Shown here: positions 8,260-17,004 of the stretch, piece after piece | Position numbering within the stretch: the first letter of the stretch is position 1 | How the letters are laid out: every line of letters starts with the position of its first letter | Assembly: GCF_003721435.2 (NCBI RefSeq) | Contig: NZ_CP054585.1 | Coordinates: 1,922,001 to 1,986,000 of the forward strand | From: Halorubrum sp. CBA1229 | Lineage (GTDB): Archaea; Halobacteriota; Halobacteria; Halobacteriales; Haloferacaceae | Reading direction: 5' to 3' | Length of the DNA: 64,000 nucleotides | The notes under the pieces: generated by a model | The model's database searches: none | What the model saw: the letters and a program-made list of their open reading frames with translations, nothing else | What the model was told of the DNA's origin: nothing | Position numbers and translations under genes: made by a program

Positions 8260-9569
8260 CGCACGATCACACGAACCACGACGACGACGTCGACCCCGAC
8301 GTCGCCGCGAGCGCGCGAGAGCTCGTCGGCGGCGCCGGCTGGCGGAACCCCTCCGAGAAGGCCCGCACGAGCGGGCTCTCGCGGCGCGAGTTCATGAAGG
8401 AGTCGGGACTGGCCTCGCTCGCAGCGGCCGGCGTCGGCGCGACGGCCGGCTGCCTCGGCGGTGGCGGCGACGGCGGCGACGGCCCGCCGACCGCGGAGAT
8501 CGGTTACCTCCCGATCACGGACGCGGCGCCCCTGCTGACGGGGTACGCCAACGACCACTTCGCCGACCACGGCGTCGACGCCGCGGAGCCGACCCTGTTC
8601 CGCGGCTGGTCGGATCTCGCGGAGGCGTTCCTCTCCGGCGCGGTCAACGTCGCGCACTTCCTGATGCCGATGACGGTGTGGATGCGCTACGGCGACGAGC
8701 TGGACGCGAACGTGCGGGTCGTCGCGTGGGACCACACGGACGGCTCCGCGCTGACGGTCCAGCAGGACGTCGACGAGTGGTCGGACCTGGGCGGCGGTAC
8801 CGTCGCGGTCCCGTTCTGGTACTCGATCCACAACGTCATCCTCCAGATGGGGCTCCGCGAGCACGGGCTCACGCCCCGGACGGACTCCTCCGCCGACGAG
8901 GTGGCGGACGACGAGGTCAACCTCGTCGTGACGCCCCCGCCGGACATGCCCGCGGCGCTGGAGAACGGCTCCATCGAGGGGTACATCGTCGCCGAGCCGT
9001 TCAACGCGATCGGCGAGCTCGACGCCGGCGGGAAGATCCTGCGGTTCACCGGCGACGTCTGGCGCGAGCACGCCTGCTGCGTCGTCGTGATGCGCGAGGA
9101 GTTAGTGGAGTCGCGGCCCGAGTGGACGACCGACGTGATGAGCGGGCTCGTCGACGCCCAGCAGTACCTCCGCGAGAATCGGTCGGAGGCAGCGCAGCTG
9201 CTCTCCTCCGAGGGGAGCGGCCTGCTCCCGCAGGGGCCGGCGCCGATCGACCGCGCGCTCACCCACTACGACGACCACGAGCCGTACATAGAGTCGGGCG
9301 CGATCCAGAACGCCGACTGGGACATCGACCGGATCGGCTTCTACCCGTACCCGTACCCGTCGTACACGGAGGAGCTGGTGCGTCGCATGCGCGAGACGCG
9401 CGTGGAGGGCGAGGACACCTTCCTCGACGAGCTCGACCCCGCCGAGGTCGCCGACGACCTCGTCGCGTACGACCCCGTTCGCACAGCGCTGGAAGAGGCC
9501 GGCGGCCCGCCGGCGTTCGACGTTTCGGAGGACAATGGCTACGAGAGACAGGAGACGATACGGTTCTGA
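8256..9569 (+). CDS. ABC transporter substrate-binding lipoprotein (Tat-exported)
   Basis: 437 residues. The twin-arginine motif SRREFMKES (RR at 43-44) and the lipobox TAGC with Cys at 66 show Tat export and lipid anchoring, usual for haloarchaeal binding proteins. The mature part is CmpA/NrtA/SsuA-like: EIGYLPITDAAPLL, FLSGAVNVAHFLMPM and YIVAEPFNAIGEL. Candidate ligands for the family are nitrate, cyanate, bicarbonate, sulfonates and thiamine precursors; the ligand cannot be fixed here. It overlaps the ATPase gene by 4 bases and the permease gene by 35 bases. Confidence 0.9.
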   Translation: MTHDHTNHDDDVDPDVAASARELVGGAGWRNPSEKARTSGLSRREFMKESGLASLAAAGVGATAGCLGGGGDGGDGPPTAEIGYLPITDAAPLLTGYANDHFADHGVDAAEPTLFRGWSDLAEAFLSGAVNVAHFLMPMTVWMRYGDELDANVRVVAWDHTDGSALTVQQDVDEWSDLGGGTVAVPFWYSIHNVILQMGLREHGLTPRTDSSADEVADDEVNLVVTPPPDMPAALENGSIEGYIVAEPFNAIGELDAGGKILRFTGDVWREHACCVVVMREELVESRPEWTTDVMSGLVDAQQYLRENRSEAAQLLSSEGSGLLPQGPAPIDRALTHYDDHEPYIESGAIQNADWDIDRIGFYPYPYPSYTEELVRRMRETRVEGEDTFLDELDPAEVADDLVAYDPVRTALEEAGGPPAFDVSEDNGYERQETIRF

Positions 9570-10314
9570 GCTGATCGGGGAGCGCGGCCGCCTGCTGCCG
9601 GCGGTCGGGCTCCTCGGCGGGCTCGCCGTCTGGTGGGCGGTGACGGCGCTCGGCAGCGGCATCATCACGAACTTCGCGCCGGCGGCGACGTTCGCGGTCC
9701 TCGCGGAGCTCGTCGTCTCGCCGGCGTTCTACGACCACGTGTTCGTCAGCGTCTACCGGTTCGGGATCGCGCTCGGCCTCTGCCTGACGGTCGGGCTCCC
9801 GATCGGGATCGTGGTCGGCTACTTCAAGGCGGCCGAGCGCGCGACGACCGTCCTGTTCCAGTTCATGCGGATGATCTCGCCGCTGGCGTGGTTCCCGATC
9901 GCCATCATCGTCTTCGGCGTCGGGACGCAGTCGGCGGTGTTCGTGATGTTCATGGCCGGCCTCTGGCCGATCGTGTTGAACACCGCCCACGGGATCGCGA
10001 CCATCGACGACGACTGGCTCACGGTCGGCGAGTCGCTCGGCGGCGACACGCGCGCGCTGCTCCGCCGGGTCGTCGTCCCCGCGGTGGTCCCGGACATGCT
10101 CACGGGGATCCGCCTCTCGATCGGCATCCTCTGGATCATCCTCGTCCCCGCGGAGATGCTCGGGGTCAACACCGGGCTGGGCTACCTCATCCTCGACGCC
10201 CGCGACCGGTTCTCCTACGCGGAGATCCCCGCGATCATGCTGGTGATCGGCTTCATCGGCTTCTGGCTCGACTTCTCCGTCCGCCGGCTCCACGCCCGGT
10301 GGAACTGGGGGTAA
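9535..10314 (+). CDS. ABC transporter permease (NitT/TauT type)
   Basis: 259 residues with about six membrane helices, beginning near LLPAVGLLGGLAVWWAVTALG. The EAA-type loop that docks on the ATPase is SLGGDTRALLRRVVVPAVVPDMLTG. The family is BPD_transp_1 (SsuC/TauC/NrtB). It ends the operon and starts inside the 3' end of the lipoprotein gene, which supports one polycistronic transcript from 6436 to 10314. Confidence 0.93.
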   Translation: MATRDRRRYGSELIGERGRLLPAVGLLGGLAVWWAVTALGSGIITNFAPAATFAVLAELVVSPAFYDHVFVSVYRFGIALGLCLTVGLPIGIVVGYFKAAERATTVLFQFMRMISPLAWFPIAIIVFGVGTQSAVFVMFMAGLWPIVLNTAHGIATIDDDWLTVGESLGGDTRALLRRVVVPAVVPDMLTGIRLSIGILWIILVPAEMLGVNTGLGYLILDARDRFSYAEIPAIMLVIGFIGFWLDFSVRRLHARWNWG

Positions 10315-10347
10315 TCGGTCGCCTCCCTCCCGCGGCGGTCGCGCACG

Positions 10348-10357
10348 GCTATTTATG
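10348..10357 (+). promoter_or_regulatory. TATA-like element of the DoxX gene at 10382
   Basis: CTATTTATGT is centred about 28 bases before the ATG at 10382. This spacing supports that start over the in-frame ATG at 10355, which lies inside the TATA element. Confidence 0.5.
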
Positions 10358-10381
10358 TATCGTGCCACCGTACTGACAGGC

Positions 10382-10816
10382 ATGACCGACGACGATACCG
10401 ACGACGCGAAGGCGGCCGAGACGACGGCCGACGCCGAGACGGGAACCGACCGCGACGCCCCCTCCCGGCTCGGCCGCGTCCTGCTCGGGGTCGGCCTGGC
10501 GGCGCAGGCCTCGGAGGACTTCCGCGAGATGGACGAGACGATCGAGTACGCGGAGTCGGCCGGCGTCCCCGCCCCCGATCTCGCGGCCCCGTTCGCGTCG
10601 GGGATGATGCTCGTCTCGGGGGTCGGGATCGCGCTGTGGCGAGCCCCCCGGATCACGACGGGCGCGGCCGTGACGTTCCTCACGGTCGTGACCGCGACGA
10701 TGCACGACTTCTGGAACGCCGACGAGGACGACAGGAGCGGCGAGCGGCTGGCCTTCTTCGGCAACCTCGCGATGCTGGGCGGGGCCCTGGTGTTCCTGCG
10801 GGAGGCGTTCGAGTAG
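10382..10816 (+). CDS. DoxX-like small membrane protein
   Basis: 144 residues. An acidic 32-residue lead is followed by LGRVLLGVGLAAQASEDFREM and three or four membrane helices (FASGMMLVSGVGIALW, GAAVTFLTVVTATMHDFWNA, FFGNLAMLGGALVFL). The HDFWN motif in the third helix is typical of the DoxX/SURF4 group, which is linked to quinone or thiol oxidation but poorly defined in archaea. It has its own promoter and stands alone between the ABC operon and a converging gene. Confidence 0.75.
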   Translation: MTDDDTDDAKAAETTADAETGTDRDAPSRLGRVLLGVGLAAQASEDFREMDETIEYAESAGVPAPDLAAPFASGMMLVSGVGIALWRAPRITTGAAVTFLTVVTATMHDFWNADEDDRSGERLAFFGNLAMLGGALVFLREAFE

Positions 10817-10890
10817 CGCGTCGCCGTCCGCCGCGGCCGCGACGGGAGCGCTCCTGCGTCGCCGCCGCGGTCGACGCCGACGCCGACCGC

Positions 10891-11967
10891 CTACAGATCG
10901 CCCGCGTCGAGCGGGTCCTCGAGCTGTCCCATCACCGCCTCCAGCGCGTCGGTCGCGGTGAGGAGCCCGACGATCTCGCCGTCCTCGATGACGAGCGCGA
11001 GCTCTTGAGACTCGGCCTGAAACTGGTCGTAGGCGTCGCTGATGTTCGTCTCCGGCGAGACCGTCACCGGCGGGGCGGCGATCTCCTCGAACGTCGTCTC
11101 CCCCGACCGGAGCTCCTCGAAGCGGCTCACGATCGAGGGCGCGTACACGATCCCCTCGAAGTCGTTCGGACCGTCCCCCACGAGCGGGAACCGTGTGTGC
11201 GGCGTGTCGCGAATCCGGTCGAGGTTCTCCTCGATCGACGCCTCGGTCGACAGCGAGACGACCTCGTCGGCCGGCGTCATCAGGTCCGCCACGCCGAGCT
11301 CGTCGACGGCGAGCGCGTTGAGGACCTCCTCGCGGCGCTCCTCGGGGAGCTCGACCTCCTCCATCATCGACCCGAGGCGGTTGCGGAGCTCCGCGCGCGT
11401 CTCCAACACCTCGCTTTCGGTCTCGGTCCACGACCCGGTCATCTCGACGCCGAACAGCCCGAGGGTGGCCTTCGCGACCCAGTCGCCGAACTTGATCAGC
11501 GGCGAGATGAGCCACGCGAACCAGTACAGCGGTCGCGCGCCGTACTCGGCGACCTGCTTCGAGCGCTCGACGCCGAGGTACGTCGGGGTCTGCTCGCCGT
11601 GCGTCAGGTGCACCATGTTGATGATGAAAAAGCCCAGCAGCGACCCGGCGCCGGCGGACGCGAGCGCCGTGTTCTCGAACAGGGGCGCGAACAGCGCCGC
11701 GAGCCCGGGCTCGGCGACGATACCGAGGGCGATACTCGTCCCGGAGATCCACACCTGACAGGTGGTGAGGTAGAACTCCAGGTCGTCCGTCATCTCCCAC
11801 GCGCGCCGCAGTCCGGGGGTGTCGATCTCGGACTCCGGATACTGCCGGAGCCGCGTGAGGGCGAACTCGACCGCCACGAAGTACGCGTTGATCAGGATGA
11901 GGGCGACGCCGGCCGCCACGCGAAGGCCGATCTCGCCGGGAGTCATCGCTGTCGCGAGCGGGATCAT
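10891..11967 (-). CDS. CNNM-domain/CBS-pair membrane protein (Mg2+ transport-related)
   Basis: 358 residues from the ATG at 11967 (MIPLATAMTPGEIG). The N-terminal half is a DUF21/CNNM membrane domain with the small-residue helix ALILINAYFVAVEFALTR and THGEQTPTYLGVER. Two CBS motifs follow at about 205-330, with VADLMTPADEVVSLS, HTRFPLVGDGPNDFEGIVY and ALVIEDGEIVGLLTATDALEAVMG. It ends soon after the CBS pair, without the C-terminal CorC_HlyC domain of bacterial hemolysin-like relatives. CNNM proteins move or sense Mg2+ and bind ATP on the CBS pair. Confidence 0.88.
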   Translation of the reverse strand: MIPLATAMTPGEIGLRVAAGVALILINAYFVAVEFALTRLRQYPESEIDTPGLRRAWEMTDDLEFYLTTCQVWISGTSIALGIVAEPGLAALFAPLFENTALASAGAGSLLGFFIINMVHLTHGEQTPTYLGVERSKQVAEYGARPLYWFAWLISPLIKFGDWVAKATLGLFGVEMTGSWTETESEVLETRAELRNRLGSMMEEVELPEERREEVLNALAVDELGVADLMTPADEVVSLSTEASIEENLDRIRDTPHTRFPLVGDGPNDFEGIVYAPSIVSRFEELRSGETTFEEIAAPPVTVSPETNISDAYDQFQAESQELALVIEDGEIVGLLTATDALEAVMGQLEDPLDAGDL

Positions 11968-12057
11968 CGTCCCCACGGTCCCGGCGCGCGATTGAAAAGC
12001 GTTGAGGGACCGAGCGGGCAAGCGCCGGTCTGGGGCGCGGACGGGCGCGCCGAGGCG

Positions 12058-13386
12058 CTACTCGTAGTCCTCGTACGTCGGGAGCCCCGACCCCTCCTCG
12101 GGCGGGAACTCCTCGACCGGCACGGTCGTCTCGTCGCCGCTCGCCATGTCCTTCACCGTGTACTCGCCGTTCTCGAGGTCGCGCTCGCCGACGACCACGA
12201 CCGTCTCCGCGTTGATCGAGTCGGCGTAGCCGAGTTGGGCGCCGAACGAGCGACCGGAGACGTCGCTCTCGACGACGACGCCGTCGTCGAGCGCGCGGAG
12301 GTCGCGGGCGAGCGCGGCCGCCTCGCCGCGCGTGTCGCCCACGCTGAGCACGTAGTAGTCGGTCGAAAGCTCCTCGTCGGGCCAGACGCCGGCGCGCTGA
12401 CAGAGGAGCTTGAGGGTGGCGTGGCCGGGGGCGACGCCGACCGCGGGGGTGGGTTGGCCGCCGAAGCTCTCGATCAGGTCGTCGTAGCGCCCGCCGCCGA
12501 AGACGGAGCGGGACACCTCGCCGGTGGAGTCGAAGCACTCGAAGACGACGCCGGTGTAGTAGTCGAGCCCGCGGGCGGTCGTCAGCGAGACCTCGCAGAA
12601 CTCGCCCGCGCCGAAGTCGTCGGCCGCGGCGAGCACGTTCCGCAGGTTCTCGACCGCCGACTCGACCTCCTCGCCGCCGGCGTCGGCGACCGCGTCGAGG
12701 TCCGCGGGGCTGTCGACGTCCGAGATGAGATCGTCGAACTCGCGGGCGGTCGCGCGGTCGAGCCCGGCGTCGGAGAGGAGCCCGAGGTACTCGCCGTCGT
12801 CGACCTTCGCGCGCTTGTCGACCGCGCGGATCGCGGCCTCGGCGTCGACCGCGTCGGGGTCGTCGGCGAGCGCCCGGACGAGCCCGCCGAGGATGTCGCG
12901 GTGCGAGACGCGGAACTCGAAGTCGTCGCCGGTCAGCCCGAGGTCGGTGAGCGCGTCGGCGGCGACCGCCAGCACCTCGGCGTCGGCCTCGGGCGCCGAC
13001 GAGCCGAACACGTCGATGTTCGTCTGGTAGAACTCGCGGAAGCGGCCCTGCTGGACCTGCTCGTAGCGCCAGAACGGGCGGGTGGAGACCCACTTGATCG
13101 GCTTCGACAGCTCCTGGCCCTTCGCGACGACCATCCGGGCGACGGTGGGCGTGAGCTCGGGGGTCATGGCGACGCCGCGGCCGCCCTTGTCCTCGAAGGC
13201 GTACAGCTCCTCGACGATCTCCTCGCCGGACTTGTCGACGTACATCTCCGTCCGCTCCAAGGCGGGGGTGGCGATCTCGCGGAAGCCGTACCGGCTCGCG
13301 GCGTCCTCGATCGCGTCGGTCACCTCGCGGCGGGCGGACTGCTCGCCGGGGTAGAAGTCGCGGAATCCCTTGAGACCGTCGTACAT
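12058..13386 (-). CDS. hisS: Histidyl-tRNA synthetase
   Basis: 442 residues starting MYDGLKGFRDFYPGEQSARR. Class II core motifs are clear: motif 2 RPFWRYEQVQQGRFREFYQ, the histidine-specific ARGLDYYTGVVFE and motif 3 FGGGRYDDLIESFGG with PAVGVAPGHA. The C-terminal anticodon-binding domain begins near STDYYVLSVGD. The enzyme charges tRNA-His in the cytoplasm. It lies 97 bases downstream of the NOG1-type GTPase gene on the same strand. Confidence 0.97.
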   Translation of the reverse strand: MYDGLKGFRDFYPGEQSARREVTDAIEDAASRYGFREIATPALERTEMYVDKSGEEIVEELYAFEDKGGRGVAMTPELTPTVARMVVAKGQELSKPIKWVSTRPFWRYEQVQQGRFREFYQTNIDVFGSSAPEADAEVLAVAADALTDLGLTGDDFEFRVSHRDILGGLVRALADDPDAVDAEAAIRAVDKRAKVDDGEYLGLLSDAGLDRATAREFDDLISDVDSPADLDAVADAGGEEVESAVENLRNVLAAADDFGAGEFCEVSLTTARGLDYYTGVVFECFDSTGEVSRSVFGGGRYDDLIESFGGQPTPAVGVAPGHATLKLLCQRAGVWPDEELSTDYYVLSVGDTRGEAAALARDLRALDDGVVVESDVSGRSFGAQLGYADSINAETVVVVGERDLENGEYTVKDMASGDETTVPVEEFPPEEGSGLPTYEDYE

Positions 13387-13483
13387 GCACGTCGCTTCGG
13401 CGAGCGCCCGCTTGAAAGCATCCTTTCGGGGCCGCCGGGCGGGCCGCGGTGCCGACCGCTCGCCGCTCCCGTCTCCTTCCCGC

Positions 13484-14470
13484 CTACTCCTCGCCGTCGC
13501 GCGTCGGCAAGTCCGGCTCGAACGCGGCCGCCTCGACCGCCATGTCGAGCACGTCCTCGACGTTCTCGTCCTCGGTGACGCTCATCGTCGCGTCGACCGA
13601 CTCCGCCCGCACCGCCTCGAAGCGGTCGTGTTTGTTCGCCACGGTGAGGAACGGAATCGCGTCGCCGAACAGCTCGCGGACCTCCTCGCGCAGCTCCAAC
13701 TGGACGTCGAGCGGGTAGCCGCAGTCGCCGGAGGGGTCGAGCACGAAGACGACGACGTCCGCGAGGTGTTCGAGGGCGCTGACCGCCTGCCGCTCGATGT
13801 CGTTTCGGTCCTCCTCGGGGCGATCGAGCAGCCCGGGGGTGTCGACGATCTGGTACCGGACGTGGTCCCGCTCGAAGTGGCCGATCTGGACGCCGCGGGT
13901 CGTGAACGGGTACTCCGCGATCTCGTTGGAGGCGCGGGTGACCCGGTTGACGAACGACGACTTCCCGACGTTCGGGTAGCCGGCGATCACGATGGCCGGC
14001 TCGTCGGGCCGGATGTCCGGGAGCACCTTCAGCTGGTCGCGGGAGTCGCCGATGTAGCGCAGGTCGTCTTCGATCTGGTCCATCACGTCGGCCATGCGCG
14101 CGAACGCCTGCTTCCGGTGTTTGCGCGCGGTGTCGACGTCCGAGTTGCGGATCTTCGTCGTGTACTCGTCGCGCAGGTCCTCGATCTGCCGGCTGGCCCA
14201 CATCACCTGCGAGAGCGCCTGCCGGAGGCGGTCGACGTCGACGATGGCGTCGGCGAGCTCGTAGTAGAACGGATCGACGTCGAAGCCGAAGTCCGGCCAC
14301 GAGACGACGACGTTCTCTAAGTTGTCCGAGAGCACGTTGCCCGCGGTCCGCAGCATCGACTCCTGCGCCTCGTGGCCGCGCTTCGCGCGTCCCGCGCGGG
14401 CCGCCCGCGAGAACGCCTTGTCGACGAGTTCCTCCGATCGGGGAGTCGTCGGGAGGCCCTCAAATATCAT
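13484..14470 (-). CDS. NOG1-family GTPase
   Basis: 328 residues from the ATG at 14470 (MIFEGLPTTPRSEELVDKAF). About 155 helical N-terminal residues of the NOG1 type precede the GTPase core: G1 GYPNVGKSS (about 164-172), switch PFTTRGVQIG, G3 DTPGLLDRPEEDRN and G4 NKHD. NOG1 acts in late assembly of the large ribosomal subunit. A TATA-like TCTTATACG about 28 bases upstream on the minus strand supports this start. Confidence 0.92.
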   Translation of the reverse strand: MIFEGLPTTPRSEELVDKAFSRAARAGRAKRGHEAQESMLRTAGNVLSDNLENVVVSWPDFGFDVDPFYYELADAIVDVDRLRQALSQVMWASRQIEDLRDEYTTKIRNSDVDTARKHRKQAFARMADVMDQIEDDLRYIGDSRDQLKVLPDIRPDEPAIVIAGYPNVGKSSFVNRVTRASNEIAEYPFTTRGVQIGHFERDHVRYQIVDTPGLLDRPEEDRNDIERQAVSALEHLADVVVFVLDPSGDCGYPLDVQLELREEVRELFGDAIPFLTVANKHDRFEAVRAESVDATMSVTEDENVEDVLDMAVEAAAFEPDLPTRDGEE

Positions 14471-14653
14471 GTTGGCCCCTCTTGCCCACCGACGCGTATA
14501 AGACCGTCCGTTCGGCGACCGGCGCGACACGGCGGCACACGGTCGGACGCGGCGAGGTTCGGTAGCGGTGGCCGCGCCGATCGCGGGCGCCGCCGACCGA
14601 CGCCGCGGGCAACGGCGATGAACGATCGTTATCTTCCTTGTGCATATTCCGAG

Positions 14654-14663
14654 TCATATTTAT
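14654..14663 (+). promoter_or_regulatory. TATA-like element of nhaC
   Basis: TCATATTTAT lies about 27 bases before the ATG at 14687, the leaderless spacing. The oppositely oriented promoter of the NOG1-type gene lies at about 14495-14503 in the same gap. Confidence 0.5.
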
Positions 14664-14686
14664 GCCTCAAAGGAATACAACCGCTC

Positions 14687-16162
14687 ATGGCACGCTCGTT
14701 CACGCCCACGACGTTCGAGGACATCGACCCGGATCGCCGCCCGAGCCTGGCGGCGGCGCTGGTCCCGGTCCTCGCCGTCGTGGCGTTCCTCGGCATCGGC
14801 TCGGCCGTCCTCGGCCTCGACCCGCACGCGCCGCTCCTCTGGAGCATCGCCTTCGTCGGCGCCTTCGGCCTCTGGCTCGGCTACGACTGGGACGCCCTGT
14901 ACGACGGCATCGCCAACGGGCTCGTGATGGGCCTGCAGGCGCTGCTCATCATCTTCACCATCTACGGGCTCATCGCGACGTGGGTGAGCGCCGGGACGAT
15001 TCCGGGGCTCATGTACTTCGGCTTAGAGATCCTCACGCCGACGACGTTCCTCCCGGCCGCCGCGGTCGTCGCCGCGGTCGTGGCGTTCGCCATCGGCTCC
15101 TCGTGGACCACCGTCGGGACGCTCGGCGTCGCCTTCGTCGGCATCGGCGCGGGGCTCGGTATCCCGGACCCGATGACGGTCGGAGCCGTCCTCTCGGGGG
15201 CGTACGCCGGCGACAAGCAGTCGCCGCTCTCCGATACGACGAACCTCGCCGCCGGGGTGACAAACACCGACCTGTACGCGCACATCCGGCGGATGCGGAC
15301 CGGCACCCTCCTCGCGTTCGGGCTCGCGGTGCTCGGCTTCCTCGCGCTCGGCCTCCGCGCCAGCGGCGCCATCCCCGCGGGCCGGATCGCGGAGATCCAG
15401 GGCGCGCTCGGCGGCACCTACGCGGTCACGCTGCTCGCTTTTATTCCGCTCCTCGTCACCTTCGGACTGGCGCTGCGCGGGCACGCGCCGCTCCCGACCC
15501 TCGTCGCCGGCGTCTTCGCCGGCGTGCTCACGACAATCGTTGTGCAGGGCGTCGGCTTCGTCGCCGCGTGGGACACCTTCATGTACGGGACCGCGCCCGA
15601 GTCCGGCTCCGAGCTCGTGAACGACCTGCTCGCGACCGGCGGGCTCACCGGCTCGGCGTGGACGATCACGGTCGTCGTCGCCGCGCTCGCGCTCGGCGGG
15701 ATCTTGGAGCGCACCGGCGTGCTGGCCGTGATCGCCCACGCGTTCACCTCCTCCGTGCGCAGCCCCGGGGCGCTCGTCGCCGGGACCGGCGTCTCGGCGA
15801 TCGTCATCAACGCGCTCACCGCCCAGCAGTACATGAGCATCGTGCTGCCGAGCGTCACGCTCCGGAACACCTACGAGGAGTTCGGCCTCGACACCGACCA
15901 GCTCTCCCGCGCGGTCGAGGCCGCGGGGACGCCGACCGGCGCGCTGTTCCCGTGGCACGCCGGCGCCGTCTACATGGCGGGGGTCACCGGCGTGCCGACG
16001 CTGGAGTACGCGCCGTACTACCTGTTCGCGTTCCTCTCGCCGCTCGTGTTGTTCGCCATGGCCGCGACCGGCTACTCGCTGAACGCGACGCCGACCGATG
16101 CGGGCGGTGTCGGCGCGGCGCCGGCGGCGACCGCTGACTCCGCCGCGACCGATGACGACTGA
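14687..16162 (+). CDS. nhaC: NhaC-family Na+/H+ antiporter
   Basis: 491 residues with about 11-12 membrane helices. Family segments are visible: AIGSSWTTVGTLGVAFVGIG, VLSGAYAGDKQSPLSDTTNLA, and in the second half NALTAQQYMSIVLPSVT and EAAGTPTGALFPWHAGAVYM. The protein exchanges Na+ for H+ across the membrane, a core need in a salt-loving cell. The C-terminal 25 residues are a soluble Ala/Asp tail. The ATG at 14687 fits the TATA spacing and starts MARSFTPTTFED. Confidence 0.92.
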   Translation: MARSFTPTTFEDIDPDRRPSLAAALVPVLAVVAFLGIGSAVLGLDPHAPLLWSIAFVGAFGLWLGYDWDALYDGIANGLVMGLQALLIIFTIYGLIATWVSAGTIPGLMYFGLEILTPTTFLPAAAVVAAVVAFAIGSSWTTVGTLGVAFVGIGAGLGIPDPMTVGAVLSGAYAGDKQSPLSDTTNLAAGVTNTDLYAHIRRMRTGTLLAFGLAVLGFLALGLRASGAIPAGRIAEIQGALGGTYAVTLLAFIPLLVTFGLALRGHAPLPTLVAGVFAGVLTTIVVQGVGFVAAWDTFMYGTAPESGSELVNDLLATGGLTGSAWTITVVVAALALGGILERTGVLAVIAHAFTSSVRSPGALVAGTGVSAIVINALTAQQYMSIVLPSVTLRNTYEEFGLDTDQLSRAVEAAGTPTGALFPWHAGAVYMAGVTGVPTLEYAPYYLFAFLSPLVLFAMAATGYSLNATPTDAGGVGAAPAATADSAATDDD

Positions 16163-16233
16163 CAGGACGGCGCCGGTGGCCGACTGACGGATCGACCCTT
16201 GTTTACGACGCGTTCTGCCCACTTTCGATGTCT

Positions 16234-16995
16234 TCAGTCCGGAAGCCGAAACGCGAGCCCGTACATCCGCCCGACGGATTCGGACCCGATCTCGCTCGCG
16301 AGGCGGCGAGCGGTCGCGGCCAGCGCGTCGCCCGCTTCACCCGGGTACTCCTCGGCCAGGGAGACGGCCTCGTCGGCGTGCGCGGAGACGTGGCTCTCGG
16401 TCCAGGGTACCGGCTCCAGGAGCGTCCGCTCCCGCTCGAACGCCCAGCCGTGCCCCGCGAGGAACCGCCGCAGGAACGCCGCCGGGTAGAAGGTGAGCGC
16501 CGGGCGGCCGCGGGCCAGCGCCGACGCCGCGTTCTCGACGGCGAACAGCTCGCGGATCGCGGCGTCGTCCGGGAGCGGGTCGTAGTCGTCGACGACGAGA
16601 GCCGCGCCCGGGGCGGCGACCCGCGAGAGCTCCTGGGCGACCGCCGACAGCGCCGCGGGGTCGAGGACGTTGCAGAGCCCGTGCGCGGTGATCAGGTCGA
16701 CGGAGCCGTCCGGGAGCGGGACCGCCCGGAGGTCAGCCTCCAGCACCGTCAGTCGGTCGCCGCTATCGTCGCCGCCGTCGCTACTGTTATCGCCGCCGCT
16801 AACGTCTCCGCCGCCGACGCGCCGACGCGTCGTCCGCGCGTGGTCCCGGTCGTTCGTCACGGCGTACACCCGGGCGGCGCCGTTCGCGAGCAGGCCGGCG
16901 CTCGCGTTCCCGACGCCCGCACCGGCCTCCAGACAGCGCTTTCCGGCGACCGATCGGTCCTCGAGCGCGGCCGCGACCGTGTGCGGGACGTCCAT
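16234..16995 (-). CDS. Class I SAM-dependent methyltransferase
   Basis: 253 residues. The SAM-binding Rossmann motifs are CLEAGAGVGNASAGLL (motif I), VYAVTNDRD and DGSVDLITAHGLCNVL. It ends with YGLAFRLPD. A Gly/Asp/Ser-rich insert near residue 75-85 is probably a disordered loop. The substrate is unknown. It runs nine bases downstream of the aldo/keto reductase on the same strand, so the two are probably co-transcribed. Confidence 0.82.
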   Translation of the reverse strand: MDVPHTVAAALEDRSVAGKRCLEAGAGVGNASAGLLANGAARVYAVTNDRDHARTTRRRVGGGDVSGGDNSSDGGDDSGDRLTVLEADLRAVPLPDGSVDLITAHGLCNVLDPAALSAVAQELSRVAAPGAALVVDDYDPLPDDAAIRELFAVENAASALARGRPALTFYPAAFLRRFLAGHGWAFERERTLLEPVPWTESHVSAHADEAVSLAEEYPGEAGDALAATARRLASEIGSESVGRMYGLAFRLPD

Positions 16996-17004
16996 CCGCC
17001 TCCC

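Noticed and set aside
10636-13578. Very long open frame on the plus strand across three minus-strand genes
   Set aside because: It is antisense to the CNNM/CBS gene and hisS and gives a low-complexity Arg/Val/Leu-rich product. Such frames are a by-product of high GC content and lack of stops.
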